Assembly (NCBI GenBank): GCA_951230915.1
Contig: OX579635.1
Coordinates: forward strand, 2,356,001 to 2,420,000
Source of the DNA: Antitrichia curtipendula
Taxonomy: Eukaryota > Streptophyta > Bryopsida > Hypnales > Leucodontaceae
DNA length: 64,000 nucleotides
Direction of reading: 5' to 3'
Positions 1 to 11,149 of this stretch are shown here, one piece after another. Made by a program: the position numbers and the translations under genes. The notes beneath the pieces were generated by a model. That model worked only from the letters and a program-made list of their open reading frames with translations. It did not search any database and was not told where the DNA came from. Within the stretch, counting starts at the first letter, position 1. Each line of letters begins with the position of its first letter.

Positions 1-106
1 TCAAATTTACTTCAGTGATTTTATCATGACCCCAATACTTCGAGACTATGATCTGAGTCCTTACACTTTGAGCTTTACAGCTTACTCTACTGTATATACT
101 GATGAC

Positions 107-330
107 TCAACTTCTGAAAGAAATTCGAGATGCATGCCAGTCTAGTGATTATAAAATTACCTTTTCTGCACCTTTTTCTCCTATTTAGAGCCTTCTCTCT
201 TCTCTCTTTCCCCTTCAACATTCGTTCATAGGCTACTTTACTTGCTTGCTCCTTGGCCTTCTCCTTGGCCTCCAAGCAGAAGGCTAGCCTAGCTAACCGA
301 TCTTTGGTCCTTCGAATTTTCCCTCGTTGT
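107..330 (-). CDS. Putative charged coiled-coil exon at window edge
   Basis: On the minus strand an open stretch from about 330 down to 160 encodes a Lys/Arg/Glu-rich segment (KEKAKEQASKVAYERM, then GKERREKALNRRKRC), which would form a charged helix. It ends near 161 at a plausible splice donor (AAAG|GTAATT). The reading frame is closed upstream by TGA near 325, so an acceptor would be needed there, and any gene would continue off the left edge of the window. No family is recognised. It could also be chance coding potential. Confidence 0.25.
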
Positions 331-1822
331 CATTATGACGTCGACTGCATCATTTTCAAAGCATTACAAGGAAGAGTACGCCGCTTGTTAAGTCTTGCTT
401 CTAATGTGTAGTCGACCCATTACAACTTAATCTCTAGCAATGGCTCTACTTCTGTATAGGTCCCCAGATAGAATTCTGACCACTCCTAAATGATTCCACC
501 AGAATGTAAAGCATCCCAAAACCAAGCTTCATCAATATTGCAACAAGTGTGCAACAATATTGCTGCATGCATGATGCTGTGTAGTGATGAATGTAGCATG
601 AGAGGAAGGTTCTAAGAGTTACGATGCGGAAGTTTTAGTCATTCTAGCTCGTGTTTGAGATGCAATCCGGCGTCTCATCTTCGATCTTCTTGGCCTTGAT
701 TTCCTTTTTTTCGGTAGTGCCATGTTGTCCCACACTTACTGATCGGTTGAGATTTCTCTTCTTTACAACTGGTCATCACATTGTCTGTTCAGCTAGTTCC
801 AGAATTGATGTTATACCACATGTTGTCTGAACAGCAGAAAGGAATGGAATCGACAAACAAGGCACTGTGACGACCATCATTCCCGTGTCTTGAACACAAA
901 TATAAACCTTTCCACAAGCGCTTTCCATGGTCGTCGCCATGGCTGTCGCTATGGACTTCGCTGGTCGTCACCATGGTCTCTGCCGTTGCCAATGTGCCGT
1001 TAGCACATCCACGTTGCCTAAACCGACCTTAGGCCCAAACCTGGTCGAAATTAGCTTCGGAGCACGGGCAACAAGCCCAAAATAAAAATTACACATACGC
1101 TGTTGTCGCCAAATCAGACTTGGACGACTTCTGGCAGGATTTGTCACCCTATCCACCGTAAGAAGGACGGGATCACGCCGCGGTGCTCATCGTGACCGCA
1201 CCTTCAAACTCTGTGGAGATAGGCTCAGACGTCGTCACCATGAGCACTGATATCTTGAACGTGGATAGTGTTTTCATCCACGTGAATCGTCGACGTGGAC
1301 TTGCGACCCTAAACCGTGCCCCAATTCGAGGTGATCGTGACCCTAACGTCTGTACCCAGCGCTGGCCAAATAGTATTCCATAGTCGAGGCATATCAGGGT
1401 ATCCAACATAATCATCATTTTTTGTATCTTTTTTTTCTTTGAGCATGCTCGGCAAGTCTCCCTTCCTTCAAACCTCTTTCTGATATTCCTTAACTCAGAC
1501 TTAAGGCTTAAGTCCATGTAACTTATAAGTTAGGCTAACATGCTAATGTGCATTGCAATTCTCTTTCATTTGCTTAAAAAAATCCATTAAAAATAACTTA
1601 TTTCTAATAATATTAACTATATATAGTTTTTATCCGTCAATTGACACTAGTGATGATTATAGGTGCACTTACCTTAGTAAAAAAACCCTAAATTCAAATA
1701 TTAATACATTAGTGTGATGGAGGCAATCTTTTTATTTTCTACACATGTCTAAGCTTGTAGCCATAGAGGGATTGGTCTTTGGAAAAGGGAGACCCTACCC
1801 AACCACAAAATAGGAAAATATT
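331..1822. other. Unassigned stretch, moderately GC-rich then AT-rich
   Basis: No gene is supported. Between about 900 and 980 there are imperfect short repeats around GTCGTCGCCATGG. From 1180 to 1380 the DNA is open on both strands, but neither translation resembles a known family. From 1540 onward it is AT-rich with no coding signal. Confidence 0.4.
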
Positions 1823-2055
1823 TATACTAAGGTAGGAACACCCAAAATCAATAGTGTATCCAATAGCATTACTTTTTAGATATAAGGCAATGATTTTAGA
1901 ACCTAAATGTAGATAGACTATAGATAGCTTATCATTTTGGTCAACAAATAATAAGCTATCTATTGTCTACAGGTCTACAAGTTCTAAAGTAACTACCATG
2001 TGTAGAAATTGATGCCATTGGGTGTATTGTTGGTTTTGGGTGCTCCTACTTTATC
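1823..2055. mobile_element. Foldback MITE-like element
   Basis: The two halves are imperfect reverse complements: 1823-1946 reads ACTAAGGTAGGAACACCC and onward, and 1957-2055 ends with the complementary GGGTGCTCCTACTTTAT. At the centre, TAGATAGCTTAT and ATAAGCTATCTA flank a loop of about 18 bases. The transcript would fold into a hairpin of about 230 nt. There is no coding capacity, and a target duplication could not be fixed. Confidence 0.65.
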
Positions 2056-4002
2056 AAATCTAGTAATACTAAATTTGCGAGAGTGGTATGGTAACAATGG
2101 TGTAATATCTTGCTAGGATTTCTAAAGAATAAAGAGGTTGGCAAGTTTGACTCCCAATGGATAAATCTTGAGTAGAGTAATAGAACTACTCAAGATAAAG
2201 CCATGTAGCCTTGTCACTGGGATTAAATATGGTGGAGTTTGGATTTTCTCCCCCTTTGGTGGGACTTGGAGACCCTTGGCTTTTAGCCTTCCTTCAGTTG
2301 TACTATGCCTACCTTGTACTATGTCTACCTTATAATTGAAACTCAATTTGTCCCCCAAATTAAACAAAAACAAACAAACTAGTGACGTGCATAGAAAGTA
2401 CGCACAGATCGGATTTCCTCAATGTCACTTTACGAAACCCCATATTATCACGTAAGCTGACATCACAGAAGTCGGGGTGATTTTCAGACATTGAATCGTC
2501 CTGTTTGGCATTGCCAGAAGATGCTGGAAATCGATATCACGAAACGACTGATTGCCTTTCCCGACAGTCTTTGCCGACAGATTGAATGCACATTTTTTCT
2601 AACTTTCGTATTTCTGGCTCAGTCAGCAAATAGACTTTATAACGGGCTCACGGATCACATTCCCGGGCACATTCCTGAACAGTCGGCTGCAGACTTTTTC
2701 ACTAAGCAAGTATGCAAAATGTGGTACGTTTGTGTTAGGGCAGCCGTAACTGAGAAGAAGGTGCCGTGCCGGGCTGGCGTGGCATTTGTTCTGGCCTTCT
2801 TTCTAGCTATTGATTTTTCAATTTTGTGCCCACGAAGGAGGAAGAATGTTGGTCCTTCGACCACTGTGAACCGATAGAGACTGACCATGAAAACTTGTAG
2901 TTCTAGTAATAACTATTTAACTTCCCTACATGGATGAAGTGACACTGATTTGTCCTATTAGTGTGCAGCGTGTGTTTTTTGTATGATTATTTTTTTGCCA
3001 CTTGGCTATAGAGATAAGAGGAAGGCTATTTTTTGTTAAGAAAAAAACAATTTTTTTTCTTAAAAGATAACCGTCCAGATTCTTTTTGTATTCTGAAACC
3101 AATAGCCAAATTTGACTTGGGTACATATCATCTAGGTTTCGTGCAGATATCATCAAGTATCACCCAAATATCACATGAGTATTGAAGAAATACTTTGCTA
3201 CTTCTTGGAAATGGAATAAAAATCATTGTTAATATATGTGACCAACACTGCTTTACCAAGTCCCATTATTTAAATTTGCTTGGATTCCTGCCTAAATATA
3301 GGGCAAAGCTGCATAAGACCCTACAACAAGGTCACTTTTGGATAAACCTTAAATCAACACTTTAAAATTCATAGCTTAATTATTCATTTATTCATATGGT
3401 ATCCATAATACATGCTACGGTGCTTGGGAATTGTCTTTCAATTCAAAGGCCAGGAAGGCCCAATTGAAATTACAACAATCTAATAATACGAACTCGTACG
3501 CTCTTACCTAAAAGCATTCAGGTGAAAATATCCTCTAAAGATTCCTCAAACTACATATCATCACTGAAGAATCTAAGATCATGTGAATCCCTTGTCGTAG
3601 TCTCGGTTATGAACTATCAAAACCACTATATATTAACACTCGCTAGCTAAGCTGCTAGATGATTGAAGCTCTGATTGTGTCGAAGCTTTCTTTCTCAGTG
3701 CTCTGCAATAAACAGCCTTCAAGCTAGTACTCTTTAACATTGGCATAGTTCGTTGAACACCCCTACAGAGAAACGACTCCAACCTCTTTTGTGAGGTGAG
3801 CGTGAATTTCGAGTCTGTTAATTCATCGCAGGGTCCCGTACAGACTCTTCATCCAACTCTCCAAGATGCTCAGTCTCAAAATTTTCAAAATTTTCGAAAA
3901 CTGTACAGTCAAGTTAGGTCGGTGACACTAGAATCTAATAACTCAAAACTCCGTGCGAATTTGTAGGTCAGGTAAGTCTCTGCTAGCCATGGTCAGAGCA
4001 GT
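2056..4002. other. AT-rich intergenic stretch, no supported gene
   Basis: A stretch at 2521-2877 on the plus strand is open (about 119 aa from ATG at 2521, with hydrophobic segments). It matches nothing I recognise, and the opposite strand is also open over much of it. The remainder, including 3000-4000, shows no coding or repeat signal beyond simple AT richness. Confidence 0.4.
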
Positions 4003-4368
4003 CTAGAAGATCCACAACCTCCAGAATAAGAAAGGCCTCCTTCTGGTTGGCTCACAAGCCGCGGGCGATGGGACAGTACTTGCACGAAGAGCTGGCCTCA
4101 CCCTTGGTTCCATGTCGACTTCAAATTCGCCGTCCACTTCTCGAATGATGATCTTCTTATTGTCAACGCACTCATCCGAGTTCACTATGACAGGCTTGCC
4201 TGCAGCATCTCCCCCCAAAGAGAATTCCCGATATGTGTCGTTGTAGTCCATACGGACAGTGTAGCTTTGGTTCTTCGCCACCGTCTCCAATTTGATAAAA
4301 TAGCGGCAGTTGCCGACCTTGATGTCCATGTCTCTTGTTGTGCGATTGATGATCTCCGTGGAGCCCAT
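4003..4368 (-). CDS. Small conserved-looking protein, unknown function
   Basis: An uninterrupted 121-codon frame starts at a true ATG at 4368. The N-terminal 90 residues look like a folded beta-rich domain: MGSTEIINRTTRDMDIKVG at the start, then YFIKLETVAKNQSYTVRMD, TYREFSLGG, and a run of alternating residues near KKIIIREVDGEFEVDME. The last 30 residues are Arg/Pro-rich and end in an aromatic tail. I recall small bryophyte proteins of this general shape (a short KLETVAKG-like motif followed by a YREY-like strand) but cannot name the family or check it. The base composition is more GC-rich than the flanks, as for other genes here. The gene may be single-exon. Function is unknown. Confidence 0.55.
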   Translation of the reverse strand: MGSTEIINRTTRDMDIKVGNCRYFIKLETVAKNQSYTVRMDYNDTYREFSLGGDAAGKPVIVNSDECVDNKKIIIREVDGEFEVDMEPRVRPALRASTVPSPAACEPTRRRPFLFWRLWIF

Positions 4369-4565
4369 GTTGAGATCGTGGTGCTCTCAATGTCGACTCC
4401 GCAGTTCCTCACCACGCTCAGTTGAAGATGATGAAGACGCCTGAAAAGAATCAACGTCCACATTCTTTAAAATGGCGAGTTTCAAGGAGCCATAATCGTC
4501 ACGTACATTCGAGTTCACAGAGTTCTTTATGTCTAGGAAAGATGTACGTCTGAGGTAAGTTCTAA

Positions 4566-4835
4566 ATGGGTTTCTGGAAACGCGCCAATTGCCAACGTAT
4601 AGACGAGATCAAGTTATTACCAGCTGAACCAGCAGAAAATCCAGCAAATATTTCGAAAAATTCCCACCAAGTGCATGTAGAATATGATCAAAATTCTAGC
4701 AACTTAATTGATCTGGATTCGCCCCTGGATCCGAACTCGGAAGCTCGCACCGTTCTGACGATGAGCTATCTGAACCGTCCCTTGCACACTAGCTACTCTC
4801 TCGTTGAATCAATACTCCCCACGCACAAGCACTAG
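4566..4835 (+). CDS. Hypothetical short open frame
   Basis: An 89-residue frame with a true ATG at 4566 begins 200 bases upstream of, and divergent from, the small gene ending at 4003. Composition is mixed polar (KLLPAEPAENPANISKN, SNLIDLDSPLDPNSEART). There is no recognised domain, signal peptide or membrane segment. It could be an exon, or chance coding in the GC-richer DNA between 4.4 and 5.3 kb. Confidence 0.2.
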   Translation: MGFWKRANCQRIDEIKLLPAEPAENPANISKNSHQVHVEYDQNSSNLIDLDSPLDPNSEARTVLTMSYLNRPLHTSYSLVESILPTHKH

Positions 4836-6344
4836 CTCTCCTCACTGCGGATGGTGAACTCAATGGCACCACAGTGCCTTTAGTAATGAACTGAAGCAAT
4901 TCGTCGGTAAATGAGTTCGCTTAAACTCATTTCAGAAGTTCCACTTGGCGCGCATTGCTCAGCTGCGTCGAAGGGTTTTAATTGAAAATTTGAACCGGCC
5001 TTGCCGACCTTTAATGTCTGGAAACGAATTTTATTAACGGAGATGAAAGGAATTGCCAAGCAAGCTTGGCAACTAATTCCAGTGAAAGATTCAAGCTGTA
5101 GTCGGCATGGAGGAGCGGGATAGACGCAAACGCTTATACGTTTTGTCGGAACCGGGAAACTGTTACGCATGCGGAATGCCGGCAGTTCAGTCCCCGCAAG
5201 GGCGCTGTTTCTGCGTCGTTGCCTAGCAGGTTCAAGTCTAACAAACAGGGTTTCTGGCCGACGCTGGAAACTACTCGGCTGTTGCTTTAGCCACCAGCTA
5301 CTCTACACGTGACTACAAAGTAGACTCGGGCGGTGTGAGAATTTTTTTCCCTCCCGAGTCTGGGGATAATAAGCTTAGATTGAAAAAACAGCCCCTACCG
5401 TATTTTGGACCCCACGTTTTCATAATTTTTAATTTTTAACCCAAGAAGGATGCCGCGGACAACAAGTGTCCAATGAATGACAAGGAATTCTCTAGTGTAG
5501 GACAGAACTACAACTATTCATCCTTTGAAATTTTTGTGGAAAGTAGAGACAATCTACAGTAGCTTGACTTCCAATGAGTATTTTTGGATATTTTTTATTC
5601 CAATGACTCTCACGGTTACAGAATGCATGATTTCCAAGGTCACCCCCCGTCATTCCAGGGTTAATTTTGATAAACATCAACAATTACTTCAATGGCAAGA
5701 GATAAAAGTACAGAGGTAACAGAGCCACCATCCCAGTCATGGGCGGGGGACCCATGATTTTGAATGTCCAACTTCTCCTCATCAATTGGGAGTCTTTGAT
5801 TTGGCAAATATGAATTAAAAATTCCAAATTTTATCATTCATTCTAAGTGATTTGGAGTACATGATAAATCCAGATTTTTGTCCTTACAGAGAAGACTTGT
5901 AGGACTACTACAATGAAGTTTGTCTCTCTCTTGTGGTTTTTGGTGTGGGGTCTTGAATGAACAAATGCTTAATTCGTGTCATCTTGCACAAGACCAAAAT
6001 TCTTTCTTCTTCTCAACCCAACTTTTGCTACAATCTGCTCAAATCTATCTTCAATTATTTGGCTAAATTTATCAAACTTCCACCCAATAAGCCAATACGT
6101 GTGATTAGTATTGTGTTATATTGCATTATTAGCACATCTAAGGTATAGGTGCATGTACTTTGTGTTAAATTGTGTTAACCCCTATTTAAGAGAACCTAGG
6201 TATGATAGAGAATGTAAATATGAAGATGGTTTGGCATAATAAATTATGATTTCAAAAGAATCTAAACATGAGATCTTTGTTTTTGCAAGTGCTCTTATCT
6301 TTCCATCCCTATTTGAATTGATTCAAAGCCATATATGGTTAGAG
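4836..6344. other. Mixed stretch; possible fragment of a repeat at 5765-5850
   Basis: 4836-5340 is GC-richer and open on the minus strand (4880-5170) without recognisable similarity. 5765-5850 resembles, weakly, the left arm of the repeat seen at 9040-9180 and 26198-26330 (a TTTGATT...CAAATATGAATT core followed by AAATTTTATCA). The rest is AT-rich without features. Confidence 0.35.
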
Positions 6345-6515
6345 ATGACCCTAAACTACTAGGTGATGGTTGTGAGGTATCCAAACCGAATGGTGTGGTT
6401 GCGGGTTCGATACTTGGCGGCGACAAGTTCTTAACCTTGTATGTGAAATCAACCTCTCATCCTGACGGAACCCGTAGTGTGTTTCCTCAATACGCTTGTG
6501 TCTAGAAAAAAAAAG
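6345..6515 (+). mobile_element. SINE-like tRNA-derived element, copy 1
   Basis: This segment shares extended similarity with 39129-39280. Both carry GGTTCGATACTTGGCGG, whose first 11 bases (6404-6414) look like a polymerase III B box (GGTTCGANNCC). Both continue with a GTGAAATCA, CTGACGGA and ACGCTTGT series. Copy 1 ends in a nine-base A run after GTGTCTAG, as expected for a retroposed SINE. The A box is weak (around GGTGATGGTTGTGAGG). Family assignment and target duplication were not established. Confidence 0.5.
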
Positions 6516-6855
6516 CCTTATACAAAAATCATGAAGCATCAAGAGGCCATACTAACATCATACTTACATGCACGTCATCCATGATTTAATGTAACTCCCA
6601 TAATAAGGCTTTGAAAATATTTATAATTCAACTAATGAGTGTTGGTTCTTTTAAAACTAAAGAATAGTATTTGCAAAGTGAATTTGATAGTGTACAAAAT
6701 GCATGCAAAAATGTGTTCAAAATTGAAAAATGGTTGATTGCAAGAAGTATTATGCTATGCTTAGTCACACCTTGAGTGCCAATTTATTTTTCAAGCACAA
6801 AAGTTTGAAAATAATGATCTATTTTACTTAGAATTCATAGCAAAGGTGGATATGT

Positions 6856-7595
6856 GGGTGATTGCACGAAACACTTGTACTATTTGTTGCGTTTTGCAAT
6901 AGTACTCGTGATTTTTTTGGGAGTACTTTAAAATTCAAAAATCAATTTTAAAAAAATTCAAAAAATATGACTAATGTATGCAGTTATGCACCTTTAAGAT
7001 GAAGGTAACCACCAAAGGAAATTCATTAAAAAATTCTCTAAGTAGGAGAACTAAAAAAGTACCAAATCGCTAGAAAATGCATACTCTGATGTTTTAATTA
7101 GTAGAAAATAGGAAAGAACTTAAATAAAAAAAATAAAAATTGGCGATTTGTAGCAACTTTATGAAGATGGTCATTCACCAAAAAAACCACCAAAATAATT
7201 TTTTTCATGTTTTGAAATGCAAGTAGAAAGAGGCTCACTTTGTGAACTTCTACACCAAATAAAATTAAGTATTTTTAAAATTCCTTTGGACAATAGCTAC
7301 AAGTCTACTAAAAGACCATCTCTACCAAATTTCAGCTCCAAATTCGTTTTTATGGGTACTAAATAGTACTAAAACCCCCCAAATTGGCATTTGTGACAAA
7401 ATATCGGGGGCTATTATTAAATAGTAAAAAAAAATTTAAAAATTCCAAAAAATTATGCAAGGTGTATAATAGTTATAAGTACCTTGTCTATGAATTTGGA
7501 ATCATTTGGAGTCAAAATGCAAAAGTTATGGCTAAAAAATTAATCAGCATGCAACATGTGAAAGAAAATAGTACAAGTGTTTCGTGCAATCACCC
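6856..7595 (+). mobile_element. Non-autonomous DNA transposon, copy 1 (740 bp)
   Basis: The element begins GGGTGATTGCACGAAACACT and ends with its reverse complement, giving terminal inverted repeats of about 30 bp. It is flanked on both sides by ATGT (6852-6855 and 7596-7599), read as a 4-bp target duplication. A second copy in opposite orientation lies at 42991-43723. The inside is AT-rich; a 74-codon frame at 7384-7608 is kept in both copies but reads across the terminus, so it is probably not a gene. A 4-bp duplication excludes hAT, Mutator and typical PIF/Harbinger. It is reported for Sola1 and Chapaev-like transposons, but the superfamily remains open. Confidence 0.8.
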
Positions 7596-7599
7596 ATGT

Positions 7600-9039
7600 C
7601 CATTTTAACCCTAGAGCGCTCTGACATGCAATTTTTGGATGATGAACATATTCATATTCTTGTTTCTTTCTTGTTGCTACTTGGATGAAAGTCATCCTAA
7701 TTTGTGGAGATACTATATCAATTTTTTAGGACACATATTTTGTTAAACTTATAAATGTGGAAGTATGTCAACTGGTTGACCAAGCCAAAATTGCATTGAC
7801 TTTAGTTCAAAATCGGATTTGCAAAAATGAGGTCATATATGTGAAGAACGCAAAAATTCCAAAAAAACACCATTACAAGAGAACCTCCTTTCAAATTCAT
7901 TCCAACAAGTTTTACTCCAAAAATGATAATATTTTGTAATCAAATTTTGAAGGAATTAAAATAAATTTCATTTTACAATCATATTAAATATGGAAAAAAT
8001 ATATTTTAGTAAATCCTTGGTATATGATCATCTTTATAGAATTTATTCAAATAAATAATAAATAAATAAAATAAAAAATAGTTTTTATTTTATTACAAAT
8101 TAAAACAATAAATTATTTTCTTGAAATTTTGTACTTTTAAAAATCTCCTACTTGAAAAATATTCTATGCTTGATGTAGGGTTCAGTCTTCTTCAACGTCT
8201 ATACATTGCCCATATTTTTATTTTATTTTCTTAAAGACTAATTTTTTTGTTTTAGAATATTCTAAAGAGAAATCTCCAATCCTAAAGTAAATGCAACAAA
8301 GAATACAATAATTTCTTGCAATGGCCTAAACGTATTTAAAAATGTCTTTTAAGTTTAATTTTCAGACAATGCACAAGTAGTAAATAATAAATGTACTCAT
8401 CATGGAAAATTAGTTGAGAGAATTGGTTGGGTAAGGCTCTATTTGCATGCTTGCACTTTACTTGATATCTAACTAGGTTCATGTGGTTCACATGGAGAAA
8501 TAATCAATTTGATTTCGGTTATAGAGATCTCTCCTTTTCTCTACTCTCTTTGATTCTAGTAGAGCCTATTTTCTTTCCTATCAATCCATTTTACTATAAT
8601 TATCTAAAGTTATACTTCACTTGTCTCCATGTTTAACCTTATCAAGACTCTTCTCCTTATCTCACCTCATTCATTGGTTGCTCCATGCCTCTCAATCCCA
8701 AAGTGATTAGCAGAAAAGTGGATAATTTTCTTAAAGAATGATTGCATATGTGGAAGTATGATGTGGCATGGACCCAACTATATAACTTGGTGCCTTGAGC
8801 TCCACCTCCCATATGGTCCAAGCATGGGAATAGGCCAAAATCACGTACACTAGACTTTCAAGGTCTGATCCTTCCTAGAATACCTAGAGTCTTGCAGTTT
8901 ATTTCTAGAACACGCAATGTGAATGAATGAAATGTTTTCATTTGTTTTCATCCATCTTTCCACCCACCTTGCCTTGTCTCCCTTATAGAATGCTAAATTG
9001 TCCATTCAAAGTGGGACCAACAAGGTGAATTTTATGTTC
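7600..9039. other. AT-rich stretch without supported genes
   Basis: Low-complexity AT-rich DNA. The 60-codon frame at 7757-7939 has the amino-acid bias of AT-rich noncoding sequence. No repeats were matched elsewhere in the window. Confidence 0.5.
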
Positions 9040-9180
9040 TCCAAGATAAATTTTAAAAAAGAGCCCCTGTTTTGTGTCATGTTAATTCTATGTTCTTCAC
9101 CTCTCCTACCTAATTTGGGGTCTTTGATTGCAAATATAAATTCAACATTTGCAAATTTTATCATGTTTGGCAATTAAATA
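9040..9180 (+). repeat. Arm of foldback repeat family (second copy at 26.2 kb)
   Basis: This segment matches 26198-26330 over its whole length. In order both contain a CCCCT block, TTTTGTG, a TCTTCACC or TCTACACC block, TAATTTGGGG, and TTTGATTGCAAATAT followed by AAATTTTATCA. At 26 kb this sequence is one arm of a long inverted repeat. Here I do not find the second arm, so it looks like a half or eroded element. Confidence 0.55.
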
Positions 9181-9504
9181 ATTCCTACATTTTCCAAGGG
9201 TAAATTCACCCTGCTGGTCCCATCTGGTCCCATCTCGAAAGGAGGATTCAGCGTCCTCCGTCTCCCTCAAGGACAATTCTGCAATTATTGATGCTCCAGC
9301 TAGAAGAACCTGGATTGTTCCAAGTGCGTGCACAATGATTCTGATACAATATTGTGGATGCGGTTAAGAAAATCAAAAATATATAAAAAGTGATGGTCTA
9401 ATGGACTATATAAGTGATGGACTAACTAGCTAGCCAGACCATGTTTGCATGTTCATGGCTTGCCTTCCAGTCCACTCCTTCATTTCAATGTACTGTACAC
9501 TAGG

Positions 9505-10005
9505 GTGGTTGAAATAGTGCAAATGGGTGGTTGAAATGACATTTCTGAAAAATGTCATTTCAACCATGCTATGGAAAATTGTCATTTCAACACTCATGTT
9601 GAAATGACATATTTTAAACTTTGGTAGATTTTAGAAGAATAAGTGATCCCATTATGTTTGTTTCAATCAAGAATGAAGTTAATGTCATTTCAATCAACAA
9701 ATTTGGTAAATTTTAGAAGAAAACATTATCCCATAACAAATGCCATGGGGAAGAAAAGTAGTAGAATTAAATCATGTGAGTAGAAAAATTGACCAAGACC
9801 TGAATTTCTTCTTCAAAACAATGAATGTGAAGGAATGTTCACAGATGCAAAATACATAGATTTTTAAGTAAACAAGTCTAAATTTTGGATAGATTTTGAA
9901 ATCTAAAACCTCTTTTTTAAAATTTGATTTCAAAGAACTAAAATGTACCCCATAAGTATGTTGAAATGACATATTAAAATGTCATTTAAACCTCCACGTT
10001 TATGT
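9505..10005. repeat. Cluster of inverted TTGAAATGACAT motifs
   Basis: The 12-mer TTGAAATGACAT and its complement recur at about 9531, 9560, 9583, 9599, 9680, 9959 and 9978, in both orientations. The first pair is separated by only a few bases and forms a hairpin. This is probably the remains of foldback elements. No open frame spans it. Confidence 0.5.
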
Positions 10006-10047
10006 TTCCCCTATCCAGATTACACTTGTAATTAAACGTGCGATTGT

Positions 10048-10885
10048 CAATTTCATCTTTGCACCTAATCGAAATCTAAACAGGTAGCATATTCTGCTAG
10101 CTAGCTAGCCTTGCACTTAAGAGCAGAAGGTGGGGGAGTGCCAGGGCGTGGTGGAATGTGAATATTTCCAACGGGGTCTTCAGATGAATCCACTCCATAG
10201 ATGGGGATGATGGTAAACGAGGTGTGGCAAAGTCAGTGCAGGCATGGCCAGCAACACAGGTGGGCCGCAATAAGTGGTGACCGGGTTCCGTGGAGGTGAA
10301 AGGCAGTTCAGAATATTTGGTACCCGACTGGGAACTTGGTGTTTGAACGACGGTGGTGGCGGTTGAAAATAACTGTAGCTTTCAGAATCCTCCATGGTTG
10401 AGATCCAAGCTTCCTCAGGTGCACCACCAGTGTCACCCCCGACGCTTCCCACTGCACGTGAAATCCAAGAAGCCTTCGCTGTTGTGGAGATGGTGAACGA
10501 GCGATTGCGGCATGAGAATTAATACGGAAGCCCTGCAAGCCAAGAAGGACCAATTTCAGATTCTGTTGTCGCTGCTTCGAGGCTTGCGGACGCGGGTAGT
10601 AAGCTTAGATCACGGGGAAGAGATGAGCAGAAGGCGTGAGAAAAATGTGGTCCGCCAAAGTGTAACTGCAGTTTTTGAAGCTGTGAGGGGAATTTGAGAC
10701 AATTTGAAGGAGATGCAGGTTGTGAGTCGTCGATTTGAAAAGATGCTGCGTCGTCTGGTGACTCGGGCTGGCGGCGTTGCGGATGTCTAGTGGGAACAAG
10801 ACAATTAACTGAACTAGTCCTGGTGTTGTATCGATCGCGGCTACAGTATGGAGCTCATTAACTGCAGCACTGGGTTGAGTTTTAA
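10048..10885 (+). pseudogene. RING-finger gene copy disrupted by an internal inversion
   Basis: This is a second copy of the RING gene at 15153-15803, in the opposite orientation. The 5' flank (GCACCTAATCGAAATCTAAA, near 10062) and the 3' half (10427-10810, coding REIQEAFAVVEMVNERLRH and onward) lie on the plus strand. The segment between them, about 10131-10426, lies reversed, so the N-terminal coding part reads on the minus strand. Breakpoints fall at short GGT/ACC complementary bases. The inverted part has also lost bases: the first RING Cys pair is deleted (NILNCLSPPRNPV instead of NILNCHICLSPPRNPV) and the frame is broken. The 3' part also has a premature TGA after GIstop near 10697. It cannot encode the RING protein. 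Confidence 0.8.
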
Positions 10886-10974
10886 ACTTGATAACTATAT
10901 GGGTCGCGGCTATTGAGTTTATATTAGGTAACAGGTCCATAAATTGACCACCTTAGAGCTGAAACTGAATTTTG

Positions 10975-11122
10975 TATAGGGTAATGCCCAAAGGACGAGG
11001 GCGTTACCCAAAGTAAACCACAAGTGGGCAACAATTTTTTTTGGATGAGATAGCAATTTTGGATGAAAAATCCATAATGCTGAATTTCGCAGTTTTGTCC
11101 GAGTAATTGGGCATTACGGCTC
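10975..11122. repeat. Short inverted repeat (GTAATGCCCAA)
   Basis: GTAATGCCCAA near 10981 pairs with TTGGGCATTAC near 11106. This gives an 11-bp stem around about 115 bases, immediately downstream of the broken RING copy. It may be a small MITE. Confidence 0.35.
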
Positions 11123-11149
11123 ATTGTAGAAATCTTCATTTTCTTGAAA

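Noticed and set aside
1183..1517. Open frames on both strands at 1.2-1.5 kb
   Set aside because: Both strands are open because of base composition. Neither product shows a domain or fits a splice pattern.
2491..2877. 128-codon plus-strand frame with hydrophobic stretches
   Set aside because: The frame begins at a non-ATG codon, the opposite strand is also open, and no motif or splice evidence supports it.
5229..5245. GGTTCAAGTC, similar to a tRNA T-loop/B box
   Set aside because: No A box or clover-leaf pairing could be found around it.
7384..7608. 74-codon frame conserved in two copies at 7.4 and 43 kb
   Set aside because: Conservation is explained by the two copies of the same transposon. 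The frame runs through the terminal inverted repeat and its composition is that of translated AT-rich DNA.
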